Part shown: positions 37,934 to 47,490 of the stretch, in pieces
How the letters are laid out: every line of letters starts with the position of its first letter
How positions within the stretch are numbered: the first letter of the stretch is position 1
Source of the DNA: an uncultured Planctomycetales bacterium
Lineage (GTDB): Bacteria; Planctomycetota; Planctomycetia; Isosphaerales; Isosphaeraceae
Length of the DNA: 64,000 bases
Assembly (NCBI GenBank): GCA_903926465.1
Contig: CAIYJE010000195.1
Location: 20,128 to 84,127, forward strand
Direction of reading: 5' to 3'
Notes under the pieces: model-generated
Seen by the model: only the letters and a program-made list of their open reading frames with translations
Database searches by the model: none
What the model was told of the DNA's origin: nothing
Made by a program: the position numbers and the translations under genes

Positions 37934-39052
37934 ATGAAGGCTCTGTGCAATCGTGAGGGACTGCTCACGGCATTTGGCATGGTGGGTGGGGTTGTGCCGG
38001 CGCGAAGTCCGAAGCCGATCCTTCAAAACGTCAAGCTTGAGGCCAGTGACGAAGAGGGCTCAACCCTGCTGGCAACCGACCTTGAGGTCGGCATTCGCTT
38101 CCGGGTCCTGGGCCTGAAGATCGAACGCCCGGGGTCGGTGATCTTGCCCCCCCAGCGGTTCAACCAGATTCTGCGAACCCTGACCGAGCCTGACTTTTCC
38201 CTTGATACCGAGGGAGAGCAAATCCTGATCCGCGGTCGCCACGCCCAGTTCAAACTTCCTAGCGAAGATCCCGACCTGTTTCCCGATGTGGCCGACTTTG
38301 GCGCTTCGGCCTATTTCGTGCTCGCCGCCGCCGACCTCCGCCGCGCCATTCGCCGCACCGTTTTCGCCACCGATGTCGAAAGCACGCGCTATGCCCTGGG
38401 TGGTGTGCTCTTCGAAATCAAGGACGATCTCTTGACCCTGGTCGGTACCGATGGCCGACGTTTGGCGCGTCAGGTGATTCCCATTGAGCGTGATGGCGAT
38501 GTTCTGCCCCCGGCCAGTCAGCCGGTGGTGCCCGCCAAGGCTCTCAAACTTCTGGAACGCAACCTTCAAGACGATGATCCACCGGTCCACCTCGCATTTC
38601 TGGGAAATACCGCCATCCTGGTACGCACCGATCGGGCGGTGATCTACAGTCGCCTGGTCGAAGGTCGGTTCCCACGCTACCAGGATGTTTTTCCCGCCCA
38701 TGCCGAAGTGCGTGTACCCTTGGAAGTGGGTCCCCTGCTCTCGGCCGTCGAACAGGCTTCCATCGTCACCAGTCAGGAAAGCCGAGGGGTCGATTTCCGG
38801 TTCGGAAGCGATCTCCTCAAACTGGTCACCAAGGCCCCCGATCAAGGGTCCTCGGATGTGGAACTTCCCATCCAGTACGCCGGCAAACCCCTGGAAATTA
38901 CCTTCGACCCCCGTTACCTGTCCGAGGCGCTCAAGACCCTCGATCCCGTCAGTCCGATTACCGCCGAACTGATTGACAGCAAGAATGCCGCCGTCTTCAA
39001 AACCGAAGATGCTTACACCTACGTGGTCATGCCCCTGACCAAGGACCAGTAA
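37934..39052 (+). CDS. dnaN: DNA polymerase III subunit beta (sliding clamp)
   Basis: 372 residues, the usual length. Three clamp domains are recognisable: the first begins MKALCNREGLLTAFGMVGGVVPARSPKPIL; the second includes RRAIRRTVFATDVESTRYALGGVLFE and GTDGRRLARQ; the third ends with the conserved DAYTYVVMPL before the last residues. The dimer encircles DNA, holds DNA polymerase III to the template and recruits other repair and replication proteins. GGAGGGG precedes the ATG. It stands alone downstream of the proposed origin, without dnaA or recF next to it, which is unlike the classical dnaA-dnaN-recF order. Confidence 0.96.
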   Translation: MKALCNREGLLTAFGMVGGVVPARSPKPILQNVKLEASDEEGSTLLATDLEVGIRFRVLGLKIERPGSVILPPQRFNQILRTLTEPDFSLDTEGEQILIRGRHAQFKLPSEDPDLFPDVADFGASAYFVLAAADLRRAIRRTVFATDVESTRYALGGVLFEIKDDLLTLVGTDGRRLARQVIPIERDGDVLPPASQPVVPAKALKLLERNLQDDDPPVHLAFLGNTAILVRTDRAVIYSRLVEGRFPRYQDVFPAHAEVRVPLEVGPLLSAVEQASIVTSQESRGVDFRFGSDLLKLVTKAPDQGSSDVELPIQYAGKPLEITFDPRYLSEALKTLDPVSPITAELIDSKNAAVFKTEDAYTYVVMPLTKDQ

Positions 39053-39216
39053 CCGGAAGCGGGCCATCTGCCAGGCTGGGCCAGGTGAACCTACTTGCGG
39101 ATCACTCTGGCCTGGTTCAACGTCGCATCATCATCATCACAATTTCCGGCTCCTTGGGGTTTCTGGAACGGATGCATAGGCACCCGGATTCGGGAACAAA
39201 GTCCACCCGCAGTCAC

Positions 39217-39675
39217 TCACTCAATCACAAACGAATCGGCCACGTTGGTGCCCACCGGCCGGGTGCCAACCCGGGTGGTCGTAGCTTTGCGACCAGCGCT
39301 CGATTCCCCGTCGTCGGTCACTTGCGCAGTGCGGGTGGGACCGTCTTCCGAGGTGTGGCCCTTGACCACCGTTTTGGGGCCGGTCGATGCCTGACGGTCG
39401 ATATCAACCTCTTTACCAGCCTTGTCCAGGTTGGACGCGGTTTCCGATGCCGCCGGATCGACCCACTTCTGAATCCCTGCCTTGGCCGAGGCATACCCCT
39501 TCTTGGTGCCGTTGACAATCGACCGCCCGGCCCCCTGCATCGTCGAAACCACCACGTTATCACCCGAAGTTGGCGTGGACATCGCCATCGGCTGAGTGGC
39601 CTGTTTTTTGGACGCGCAACCAGGTCCGGCCAGGATCGGCACCAGCAGCAGTAACCATGGGTATTGAGATTTCAT
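39217..39675 (-). CDS. Small putative lipoprotein
   Basis: 152 residues from the ATG at 39675. GAGGAGG lies 9 nt upstream of it, overlapping an earlier in-frame ATG, which decides the start. The signal (WLLLLVPILAGPGC) ends in a Cys that could be lipidated, though the -1 to -3 residues are not the usual lipobox. The mature part is polar and Thr/Ser/Lys-rich (KKGYASAKAGIQKWVDPAAS), probably disordered. No family recognised. It is divergent from the Deg-type protease gene. Confidence 0.6.
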   Translation of the reverse strand: MKSQYPWLLLLVPILAGPGCASKKQATQPMAMSTPTSGDNVVVSTMQGAGRSIVNGTKKGYASAKAGIQKWVDPAASETASNLDKAGKEVDIDRQASTGPKTVVKGHTSEDGPTRTAQVTDDGESSAGRKATTTRVGTRPVGTNVADSFVIE

Positions 39676-40132
39676 GATGGTCATCCTCCTCGCGGTGGCG
39701 GTCAATCGACAGCGGCTTGCCTGAGGCAGGCAGGTCGACCTAACCCCTGCATCTTTCCATCGGAACTCTAAGCCGGATAACTTCACGAAATCCCCAAACT
39801 TATCCTGAATTGCCGAAAACCCCAGGGGCCCGCAATCGGAAATGTCGGTTGAGGATTTGATCCAACCCCTAAACTTGGCCAGGGTTAACGCGGCCCCACC
39901 ATACGGTTTGCCGGCCGACCTGGGAACCACAACTGGACCGGCTTTTGCCCCCCCAGCCGCCCGGTCCGCCCGTCCTGGTCGCTTCAGCCCGCGTGACCGA
40001 TCGCCGGCCCAGCAACACGGTTTTGCTTTTCAGCACCACATGGACGACAATCAAGCATCGGAGTGCAGCGCAATGCACGGAGGAGATCGTCCGGTCCGGC
40101 ATGCCGGGGCCGGCGGGGAGACTTTCGACGTG
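39676..40132. other. Divergent intergenic region
   Basis: About 457 bp between the lipoprotein and the Deg-type protease. The protease frame is open from 39842, but the first 97 codons lack a signal peptide and domain pattern, so I treat this as upstream sequence. No clear promoter box seen. Confidence 0.35.
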
Positions 40133-41956
40133 ATGGACCAAGATCGACCGTTCGGACACCAGACCCGTTCCAACCGACCACGATCCGCCAGGAGCCGCCC
40201 GGTCCGCCTGGGAATTGGTCTCCTCTGGATTCTGGGGACGGCTGCAACCCCCGCCATGGCCCAGACCCCCGAGGCCGCCGTTTCTCGCGGTGTTCCCCTC
40301 CGGCGTTCGGCGACCCCCAGCCCCAAACCCGCAGCCCCGGCCAACCCGCCCGCCTCCGTTGCCGCCTCGGCTTCCCCTACCCCCAGGCCCCCAGCGCCCG
40401 TGAGCCCGCCCGTGGCCAGCGCTCCGGCCGCCGCCCAGCCCGCTCAGGAGCCCGCCTCAGCCAGCACAGCCCCGGCCCCCAAAGTGGCCACCCAAGATCC
40501 CGTACCCACCGGCAATGGCAATAACGACGCCATCCGGAGTGCGGTGGTCAAGATCTTCACCTCGTTCAGGGCCCCCGATCCGGTCCGTCCCTGGCTCAAG
40601 CAAACCCCACGCGAGGCCACCGGCACCGGCATGGTGCTCGACGGCAAACGCCTGCTCACCAACGCCCACGTGGTGATGTACGCCAGCCAGGTGCAAATCC
40701 AGGCCTACCAGTCGAGTGAGAAGATCAACGCCCGGGTGGAGGCGATTGCCCCCGACGTAGACCTGGCCATCCTCACCCTCGAAGACGACTCGTTCTTCAA
40801 GGACCGGCCGGCCCTGACCCTGGCCGACGAACTGCCCCACGCCCAGGACTCGGTTTCGGTGTACGGCTACCCCACCGGCGGCACCGACCAGTCGGTGACC
40901 AAGGGGATTGTGTCTCGCATCGAGTTCGACGCCTATCAGTACTTCACCCGTGGCCTGCGGATCCAGGTTGATGCCGCCATCAACCCGGGCAACAGCGGCG
41001 GCCCCGCCCTGGTGGATGACAAGGTGATTGGCCTGGCCTTCAGCAAGCTGAGTGGCGCTGACAACATTGGCTACATCATCCCGGTCGAAGAGATCCGCCT
41101 GTTCCTGAACGACATTGCCGATGGCAAGTACGACGGCAAGCCGACCCTGCTCGATGAGTTTGTCACCCTGGAAAACCCTGCGCTCCGGGCCAGCCTCAAG
41201 CTCGACCGGGCTACCACCGGCGTGCGCGTGCAGGTTCCCGGCGATGCCGGCGAACCGTACCCGCTCCAGGTTGGCGATATCGTCACCAAAATTGGCGACC
41301 ATGCCATCGACAACACCGGCAAGGTGCGGATTGAAGGGGATCGCCTGGTGGCCTTCAACTACCTGGTCCAAAAGCTGACCAAAGACGGCAAGGTACCCCT
41401 TACCCTGATCCGAAACGGCGAGACTCAGACCGTGGAGGTGCCGGTGGGCCCCGAACGTGATCGCTGGGTGATCCCGCCCCTCAAAAACACCTACCCCTCG
41501 TACTTCATCTACGGCCCCTTGGTGTTCAGTGAGGCCACCGACGAGTACATCCAGATTCTCTCTCAACTTCCCAATGCGCTCCGGTTGCTGGGGATGCAAG
41601 GGACCCCGCTGGTGACCAGGCTCGGTCAGCGGCCCAAGTTTACCGGTGAGCGGCTGGTGGTGATTGTGCACCCGATGTTCACGCACCCGATTGGTCGCGG
41701 CTACGGCAACCCGTTCATGCGGGTGGTAGCCGAGGTCAACGGCACCCCGATCAAGAACCTGTCTCACCTGGTGGAAACCCTGAGCAAGCTCAACGACGAG
41801 TTTGTGACGATTGCGTTTGCCGGCAGCCGAGGGGTTGAAAATATCACCTTCCGCCGCGCCGAGGTGACCGCGGCCACTGAAGAGATCCTGAACGACAACG
41901 GCATCCGCCAGCCGTTCTCACCCGAACTGGCCCCGCTTTGGAACGGCGCGAAGTGA
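40133..41956 (+). CDS. Exported Deg/HtrA-like trypsin-type serine protease with PDZ domain
   Basis: 607 residues from the chosen ATG at 40133, which puts a signal peptide (LGIGLLWILGTAATPAMAQ) at the N-terminus. A Pro/Ala/Ser-rich linker of ~85 residues follows. The protease domain has the triad His179 (LLTNAHVV), Asp210 (DVDLAIL) and Ser288 (NPGNSGGPAL). A PDZ domain follows (LQVGDIVTKIGDHAID), and the last ~160 residues (VIPPLKNTYPSYFIYGPLVF onward) match the extra C-terminal part of the Deg9-like group rather than classical DegP with two PDZ domains. It probably acts in envelope protein quality control. A repeat and a strong promoter separate it from the next operon. Confidence 0.88.
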   Translation: MDQDRPFGHQTRSNRPRSARSRPVRLGIGLLWILGTAATPAMAQTPEAAVSRGVPLRRSATPSPKPAAPANPPASVAASASPTPRPPAPVSPPVASAPAAAQPAQEPASASTAPAPKVATQDPVPTGNGNNDAIRSAVVKIFTSFRAPDPVRPWLKQTPREATGTGMVLDGKRLLTNAHVVMYASQVQIQAYQSSEKINARVEAIAPDVDLAILTLEDDSFFKDRPALTLADELPHAQDSVSVYGYPTGGTDQSVTKGIVSRIEFDAYQYFTRGLRIQVDAAINPGNSGGPALVDDKVIGLAFSKLSGADNIGYIIPVEEIRLFLNDIADGKYDGKPTLLDEFVTLENPALRASLKLDRATTGVRVQVPGDAGEPYPLQVGDIVTKIGDHAIDNTGKVRIEGDRLVAFNYLVQKLTKDGKVPLTLIRNGETQTVEVPVGPERDRWVIPPLKNTYPSYFIYGPLVFSEATDEYIQILSQLPNALRLLGMQGTPLVTRLGQRPKFTGERLVVIVHPMFTHPIGRGYGNPFMRVVAEVNGTPIKNLSHLVETLSKLNDEFVTIAFAGSRGVENITFRRAEVTAATEEILNDNGIRQPFSPELAPLWNGAK

Positions 41957-41962
41957 GGGGGC

Positions 41963-42058
41963 GATCCATGGACCTGATGGACGGAATGGACAGGTGTGCT
42001 GATCTGGGAAGACCGCCAGTCCTCGTGGATTCCGGTCCATTTCCGTCCATTCCTCTCC
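41963..42058. repeat. Dispersed repeat family 1, full copy (opposite orientation to 49301-49390)
   Basis: Left arm GATGGACGGAATGGAC, right arm GGTCCATTTCCGTCCATTCC. The interior, read on the minus strand, is GGACCGGAATCCACGAGGAC then TGGCGGTCTT, which matches the interior of the copy at 49301-49390 almost base for base. It starts 7 nt after the protease stop codon and could form a long hairpin there. Confidence 0.75.
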
Positions 42059-42089
42059 TCCAGTCGTACGCCAGACTGTTGGAAATTTG

Positions 42090-42118
42090 TTGGAGCTTTT
42101 TGGCCGATCGGGTATAGT
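42090..42118 (+). promoter_or_regulatory. Sigma70-type promoter for the PSCyt/DUF1501 operon
   Basis: TTGGAG (-35) and TATAGT (-10) with an ideal 17-nt spacer, ending 49 nt before the start codon at 42168. It is the best -35/-10 pair seen in the window. Confidence 0.65.
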
Positions 42119-42167
42119 CAGAAGGATGAAATTGGTTGTATTCCGCATCGGTTGAGGAGCGATTCCG

Positions 42168-44369
42168 ATGCCTGGACGACTCTTCGGCCTGCTGGTTGGG
42201 TTGGCCTGCTGCATTCCGTACCAAGGTTTGGCCGGCGAGGGTTCCGCGACCGAGGTTGTGACCTTTGAACGCGATATTCAGCCGATCCTGACCCGGGCCG
42301 GTTGCAATGCCGGGGCGTGTCACGGCAAGGCGAGCGGTCAGAACGGATTCAAGCTCTCGCTGCTCGGGTTCGACTCTGACTTTGATCATATCGCCATCAC
42401 CCGCGAAGGGGGCGGCCGGCGGGTCTTGGGCTTCCGGCCCGACGAGAGCCTGTTGCTTCGCAAGGCGACCGCCGAGATACCGCATGGCGGTGGGCGTCGG
42501 ATCGAGCCGGGGAGTCCGTTTTATCAGACCCTCCGCCAGTGGATTGTTGAAGGGCTTCCGCGCACCCCTGCCGATTCGCCAAGGTTGGTCAAGGTGACGA
42601 TGGACCCGACCGAGCGGCGCGTTGGTCGCAATGAAACGTTCAGCGTGCACGCAACCGCCGCTTATAGTGATGGCTCCTCGCGAGACGTCACCCATCTCGC
42701 CGCGTTTGCCTCGAACGACGCAACTCTGGTGGCGGTCGACCCGCACGGCGTGGTCAAAGCGGGGGCGTTTCCCGGCGAGGCAACCGTCTCGGCGCGGTTT
42801 GACGGGATGTTCGCCAATTGCGATGTCACCATTCCCCTGCCCGGCGAGATCTCCGCGAGCGTTTATCGTGCACTTCCCCGGTCGAACTTCATCGATGGTC
42901 TGGTTTGGGAGAAGCTCCAAAAACTGGGGCTGACCCCTTCGGGACCGGCGAGCGATTCCACCTATTTGCGGCGTGCTTATCTCGACGTCATCGGCCGCTT
43001 GCCCACGACCGAGGAATCACGTGCCTTCCTTGCCGAGACCGCGCCCGATAAGCGCGCCAGGCTTGTCGACCAGCTTCTCGACCGCCCTGAGTTTGTCGAC
43101 CACTGGGCCAATAAGTGGATGGATTTGCTCCGTCCCAACCCCTACCGCGTCGGGATCAAGGCGGTTTTCAACCTCGATGGCTGGATTCGCGACGCCTTCC
43201 GCCGCGAGATGCCCTACGACCAGTTCGTTCGCGAGATCGTCACCGCGCGTGGGAGCACGTTCGAGCAAACACCGGCAACGATCTTTCGCGATCGCCGCGA
43301 GCCCGAAGAGATTGCCCCGGTTGTCAGCCAACTCTTCCTCGGCATCCGGCTTGAATGTGCCAAGTGTCACCACCATCCGTTCGAGTCGTGGGGTCAGGAA
43401 CAGTTTTACGAGTTCGCCGCCTATTTCGCGCAGGTCGCCCACAAGGGGGCCGGGCTTTCTCCGCCGATCTCCGGCGGTGAGGAAATCGTATTTACCGCCA
43501 AATCAGGCGCAGTCAAACACCCGCTGACCGGCAAGGTTTTGCCACCTAAGCCGCTTTTTGGCGAAGCCCCACCAGACATCGACCCCGAGGCTGACCCGCG
43601 CGAAACCCTTGCCCGCTGGATGACCGCGCCTGACAACCCCTATTTCGCCAAGGTGATGGCCAACCGCGTTTGGGCCGACCTGATGGGCCTGGGGATCGTG
43701 GAACCGGTCGATGACATCCGCGCCACCAACCCGCCCAGCAACGGCCCTTTGCTCGACGCAATTGCCGACGATTTCCGATCACATGGATATAGCATCAAGC
43801 ATTTGATTCGCACGATCATGGCGTCGTCGGTTTATGGGCTGAGTTCCGTACCCAACGATCGGAACAGCGCCGACACGAGAAACTTCTCGCGGTTTTATCG
43901 CCAACGCCTTCGCGCCGAGACGTTGCTTGACGCGATCTCGGATGTGACGGACGTTGCCGACAACTTCAGCGCAGCCGCGCCCGCGAGTGGTGCTTCGACA
44001 ATCTGGACCAACCGCGTTCCTTCCCTGTTCCTCGACACCTTCGGCCGGCCCGACCCGAATCAAGACCCCCCTTGCGAACGGACCCGCGACACCGCGGTGG
44101 TCCAGGCGCTCCACCTGATGAACTCATCGAGCGTTCAGGAAAAGCTGTCGGCCAAAGAAGGGCGTGTCGCCGCGTTGGCCGATAGCCCAATGAGTCCTCG
44201 CGGGCTGATTGAAGAGATCTATTTGCTGGCCTATTGCAGGCTCCCAACCGATCAAGAACTCGCAGTGGCCGACGAACTTTTTCGCGGCCCTGTGGTCGAT
44301 CGCCGAGCCGCGGTCGAGGATCTGCTCTGGGCCTTGCTCAACTCGGCGGAATTCGTGTTCAAGGACTAA
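42168..44369 (+). CDS. PSCyt1/DUF1549-DUF1553 planctomycete cytochrome-like protein
   Basis: 733 residues with a signal peptide (LFGLLVGLACCIPYQGLAG). The N-terminal segment has CNAGACHGKASGQNGFKLSL, a CxxxxCH haem-like site of the PSCyt1 type. A Big_2-like Ig domain follows (SVHATAAYSDGSSRDVTHLA). DUF1549 follows from ~225 (LRRAYLDVIGRLPTTEES), with CAKCHHHPFE as a second CxxCH site near residue 400. DUF1553 begins near RETLARWMTAPDNPYFAKVM. This arrangement is characteristic of planctomycetes and is nearly always followed by a DUF1501 gene, as here. Its role is not established; a link to external polysaccharide breakdown or redox reactions is proposed. A good promoter lies upstream. Confidence 0.93.
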   Translation: MPGRLFGLLVGLACCIPYQGLAGEGSATEVVTFERDIQPILTRAGCNAGACHGKASGQNGFKLSLLGFDSDFDHIAITREGGGRRVLGFRPDESLLLRKATAEIPHGGGRRIEPGSPFYQTLRQWIVEGLPRTPADSPRLVKVTMDPTERRVGRNETFSVHATAAYSDGSSRDVTHLAAFASNDATLVAVDPHGVVKAGAFPGEATVSARFDGMFANCDVTIPLPGEISASVYRALPRSNFIDGLVWEKLQKLGLTPSGPASDSTYLRRAYLDVIGRLPTTEESRAFLAETAPDKRARLVDQLLDRPEFVDHWANKWMDLLRPNPYRVGIKAVFNLDGWIRDAFRREMPYDQFVREIVTARGSTFEQTPATIFRDRREPEEIAPVVSQLFLGIRLECAKCHHHPFESWGQEQFYEFAAYFAQVAHKGAGLSPPISGGEEIVFTAKSGAVKHPLTGKVLPPKPLFGEAPPDIDPEADPRETLARWMTAPDNPYFAKVMANRVWADLMGLGIVEPVDDIRATNPPSNGPLLDAIADDFRSHGYSIKHLIRTIMASSVYGLSSVPNDRNSADTRNFSRFYRQRLRAETLLDAISDVTDVADNFSAAAPASGASTIWTNRVPSLFLDTFGRPDPNQDPPCERTRDTAVVQALHLMNSSSVQEKLSAKEGRVAALADSPMSPRGLIEEIYLLAYCRLPTDQELAVADELFRGPVVDRRAAVEDLLWALLNSAEFVFKD

Positions 44370-44527
44370 CCCAATCGCCATGCCTTCTCACGGTTTCCTA
44401 GGGTTCGCTCCGGGGCCTGTTTTTGACCAGGCGAACCACCCAGGGGCGGTCCCCACGCCAGACCCTACAAAGCTGTTTCGTGGACAAGCATGACGGCCTT
44501 TCATTGATTGAAGAAAGTCGAGATCCG

Positions 44528-45847
44528 ATGGGAATCTTTACCAACTGCGAATCAAACACCCGTCGCGACTTCCTCCGGCTTGGCCTCACCACGCTCATCG
44601 GCGGCGGCTTGAGCGATGCCCTGCGGATGCGCGCTCAAGCGGCGCTCCCGGGCGCTCGGCCAACCAGTTGTATTTTGATCTGGATGGACGGCGGCCCTAG
44701 CCATTACGAGACGTTCGATCCCAAGCCCGACGCCCCCGCCGAGATCCGCGGCAATTTCAAACCGATCGCGACGAAGGTGCCCGGCATCTTCTACTCAGAG
44801 CCCATGAAATCCCTCGCCGGCATCGCCGACAAAATCGCGATCGTCCGCTCGATCCGCCACGAACAAGGCAATCACGGCGCTGGCAATCACTATATGGTCA
44901 CCGGAGCACCGCCCAGAATTCCGGTCGGCTGCGGAGCGTTTGTGAGCTTCCACCCGAGCATGGGAGCCGTCACCGCCCACGAACGAGGAGCCATGGGAGG
45001 ACTTCCTCCTTACTTCTCCATTCCAAGCATGTTGCGATCAGGCGGACCGAACTTCCTCGGCGCGAAATATGCTCCCTTCGTGGTTCCCGACGACCCCAAT
45101 TCGTCGGGCTTCCGCGTTCGAGACGTCGCCTCTCCTCGCGGCTTGGCCGAGGGGAAGGTTGGCTTCCGCCGCACGCTTCGCGACCGCCTCGATCACTTGA
45201 AGCGGTTTGACGACAAGGCCGCGGGCGACCCCGCCGTGGCCCTCGATGAGTATTACGAACAAGGTTATGAGCTGATGTCCTCGAACCAGGCGCAACGCGC
45301 CTTCGATATCAGCCGCGAAGATCCCAAGGTGCGCGACCGCTATGGCCGCGATTCGTTTGGCCAGCGTTGTTTGCTCGCAAGGCGGCTTGTCGAGGCCGGG
45401 GTGCCTTTCGTGACGATCAACGCGGGGGGCTGGGATCATCACACCAACCTATTCGACAGCTTCGAGAAGCGGATGCCCGGCTTCGAGTCGTCCATCGCCT
45501 CGTTGATCCAAGATCTCGACCAGCGCGGCCTGCTCGATTCGACCCTGGTGCTGGCACTCGGCGAGTTTGGCAGAACGCCCAAGATCAATAAAGACGGCGG
45601 CCGCGACCACTGGTCGAACGCGATGTCGGTTCTCTTCGCCGGTTGTGGAACCCCTGGCGGGCAGGTTGTCGGTGCGACCGACTCCCGAGGTTATGCCGCC
45701 AGCGAACGCGTGCTTTCACCCGAGAATTTCGTCTCCACCGTTTACACCAAGCTCGGTATCGACCCGGGCAAGATCCTCTTCACGCCCAGCGGCCGGCCAA
45801 CCTATCTCGTCAGCGATCCAACACCGATCCGGGAATTGATGGGATGA
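44528..45847 (+). CDS. DUF1501 protein, Tat-exported
   Basis: 439 residues from the ATG at 44528; the frame is open from 44423 but the earlier codons are not signal-like. The N-terminus NTRRDFLRLGLTTLIGGGLS is a twin-arginine signal. The domain resembles the alkaline-phosphatase/sulfatase superfamily: SCILIWMDGGPSHYETFDPK at the start, GNHGAGNHYMVTGAP, then INAGGWDHHTNLF and LALGEFGRTPKIN with the metal-site Asp and His residues. Its stop overlaps the start of the next gene by 4 nt (ATGA). The enzymatic activity is unknown; its steady pairing with the PSCyt gene points to one pathway. Confidence 0.92.
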   Translation: MGIFTNCESNTRRDFLRLGLTTLIGGGLSDALRMRAQAALPGARPTSCILIWMDGGPSHYETFDPKPDAPAEIRGNFKPIATKVPGIFYSEPMKSLAGIADKIAIVRSIRHEQGNHGAGNHYMVTGAPPRIPVGCGAFVSFHPSMGAVTAHERGAMGGLPPYFSIPSMLRSGGPNFLGAKYAPFVVPDDPNSSGFRVRDVASPRGLAEGKVGFRRTLRDRLDHLKRFDDKAAGDPAVALDEYYEQGYELMSSNQAQRAFDISREDPKVRDRYGRDSFGQRCLLARRLVEAGVPFVTINAGGWDHHTNLFDSFEKRMPGFESSIASLIQDLDQRGLLDSTLVLALGEFGRTPKINKDGGRDHWSNAMSVLFAGCGTPGGQVVGATDSRGYAASERVLSPENFVSTVYTKLGIDPGKILFTPSGRPTYLVSDPTPIRELMG

Positions 45848-47490
45848 TCTGGCTCACGACGACTTACGCGGTTTTGTGTGCGATCGGCCTGCTCTACAAC
45901 GAGCCCGCCCCCGCCAAGCCGCCGGTGTTGACAAGCCTCTTCCCTGCAGGAGCTGCGCGCGGCGAGGCGGTGACCGTCTCTGCTACGGGTGGCTTTGATA
46001 CTTGGCCCCCCAAGATCTGGACCGACCGCGAAGGGTTGACCATCACGGCCAGCGCCGACAAGGAGAAGTTCGCGGTTCAGGTTGACCCCAAGGCCGAGCC
46101 GGGGATCGTGCGCATCCGGCTTTACGATGACGCAGGAGCCAGCGAACTTCGCCCGTTCGTTATCGGCACCCTCCCCGAAATCGAGGAGATCGAGCCCAAT
46201 AATCATCCCAAGCATCCTCAGCCGATCGACCGCCCGACCGTGACGGTTAACGGAAAGCTCGACAAGACCGAGGATGTCGACGGCTTCTCGGTTGTCCTCA
46301 AGCGAGGTCAAACCCTTGTGGCCGACCTCGAAGCCAATCGCCGCCTCGGGTCGCCGATGGACGCCGTCTTGCAGGTTGTATCAAGCCGCGGGTTCGTTGT
46401 CGCGCAGAATCATGATACCCAGGGCCTCGACCCTCGAATTGTCTTCGAGGCTCCGGCTGACGGCCCTTACACGGTCCGGCTGTTTGCGTTTCCCTCAGCC
46501 CCCGACAGTTCGATCCAATTCAGCGGTAACTTTACGTTTATCTATCGTCTGACACTCACCACCGGTCCGTTTCTCGATCAGGCGTTTCCGCTCGCATTCT
46601 CACGATCCGAAAATCCGTCATCCCTGGGCGTGATCGGTTGGAACCTGGCAGACGGTTGCGCGCATGAAATCCCCAAAGACGATGGACGGGACAGCTTCAT
46701 CCTCAATGATCCGAGCCTTGCGGGAACCGCGCTCGTCAGGCGCGTTGATGGCCAGGTTATCGAGGAGCGTGAGCCGAACGATCTGAGCCATCCCCAAGAG
46801 ATCTCAAGCCAGGGGGTGGTGAGTGGCCGGATCGGCTCGCCCGGCGATAAGGATGTCTTTGAGGTCGCCTTGAAGAAGGGCGACCCTTGCCTCTTCCGGG
46901 TCGAGTCGCGTCTGTTCGGTTTTCCGCTCGACGCCACGCTGCGGCTGCTGGACGCCACGGGAAAAACCCTGGCCGAAGCCGATGATACGGGCGAGGTTCG
47001 CGACCCCCAACTTGCGTTCACACCTCCCGATGATGGCCGTTATCGCCTGGTGATTACCGACCTTTATGGACATGGCGGGCCCCGTTTTGCCTATCTGCTG
47101 CACCAGCGCGTTCCCCAGCCCGACTTCGCGTTGACGGTTGCCGCCGACCGCTTTGAACTGACCAGGGACAAGCCATTGAGTGTGGTGGTGACGATCGATC
47201 GGAAGCACGGCTTCAGCGACCCGATCGAAATCAGCGTTGAGGATCTTCCGGCCGGTCTGGTCGTGTACCCTGTGTACTCGCGCAACGCGGATGCGTCGGC
47301 CAAGACGGTGACCCTTGAACTCCGCTCTCAGGAGGATCCGGTGGTTGTTCCTGGGCCGTTCCGGATTGTGGGCAGGTGCCCCGACCGCAAGGTGCGGTCC
47401 CGCTTCGCGTTCGCCGATATTCCGGCAAACGCCAAGACCGACCACCTCTGGATCACGCTGCTACCGGTGGCTGCTCCCAAGGATAAATGA
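45844..47490 (+). CDS. Exported protein with pre-peptidase (PPC)-like domains
   Basis: 548 residues from the ATG at 45844, which overlaps the DUF1501 stop; the frame is open earlier, but that part is antisense-like. The N-terminus is hydrophobic (IWLTTTYAVLCAIGLLY) and probably a signal. Two PPC-like beta-sandwich repeats are seen, each with an EEIEPNNHPKHPQPI- or EEREPNDLSHPQEI-type opening, a DVD-F or DKD-F turn and a DGPYTVRL- or DGRYRLVI-type strand. It ends with a further beta domain. It completes the three-gene operon common in planctomycetes and is probably a periplasmic or surface binding partner. Confidence 0.85.
   Translation: MIWLTTTYAVLCAIGLLYNEPAPAKPPVLTSLFPAGAARGEAVTVSATGGFDTWPPKIWTDREGLTITASADKEKFAVQVDPKAEPGIVRIRLYDDAGASELRPFVIGTLPEIEEIEPNNHPKHPQPIDRPTVTVNGKLDKTEDVDGFSVVLKRGQTLVADLEANRRLGSPMDAVLQVVSSRGFVVAQNHDTQGLDPRIVFEAPADGPYTVRLFAFPSAPDSSIQFSGNFTFIYRLTLTTGPFLDQAFPLAFSRSENPSSLGVIGWNLADGCAHEIPKDDGRDSFILNDPSLAGTALVRRVDGQVIEEREPNDLSHPQEISSQGVVSGRIGSPGDKDVFEVALKKGDPCLFRVESRLFGFPLDATLRLLDATGKTLAEADDTGEVRDPQLAFTPPDDGRYRLVITDLYGHGGPRFAYLLHQRVPQPDFALTVAADRFELTRDKPLSVVVTIDRKHGFSDPIEISVEDLPAGLVVYPVYSRNADASAKTVTLELRSQEDPVVVPGPFRIVGRCPDRKVRSRFAFADIPANAKTDHLWITLLPVAAPKDK

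Noticed and set aside
40457..41767. Minus-strand frame of 436 codons
   Set aside because: It is the antisense shadow of the Deg-type protease, whose triad and PDZ domain are clear on the other strand.
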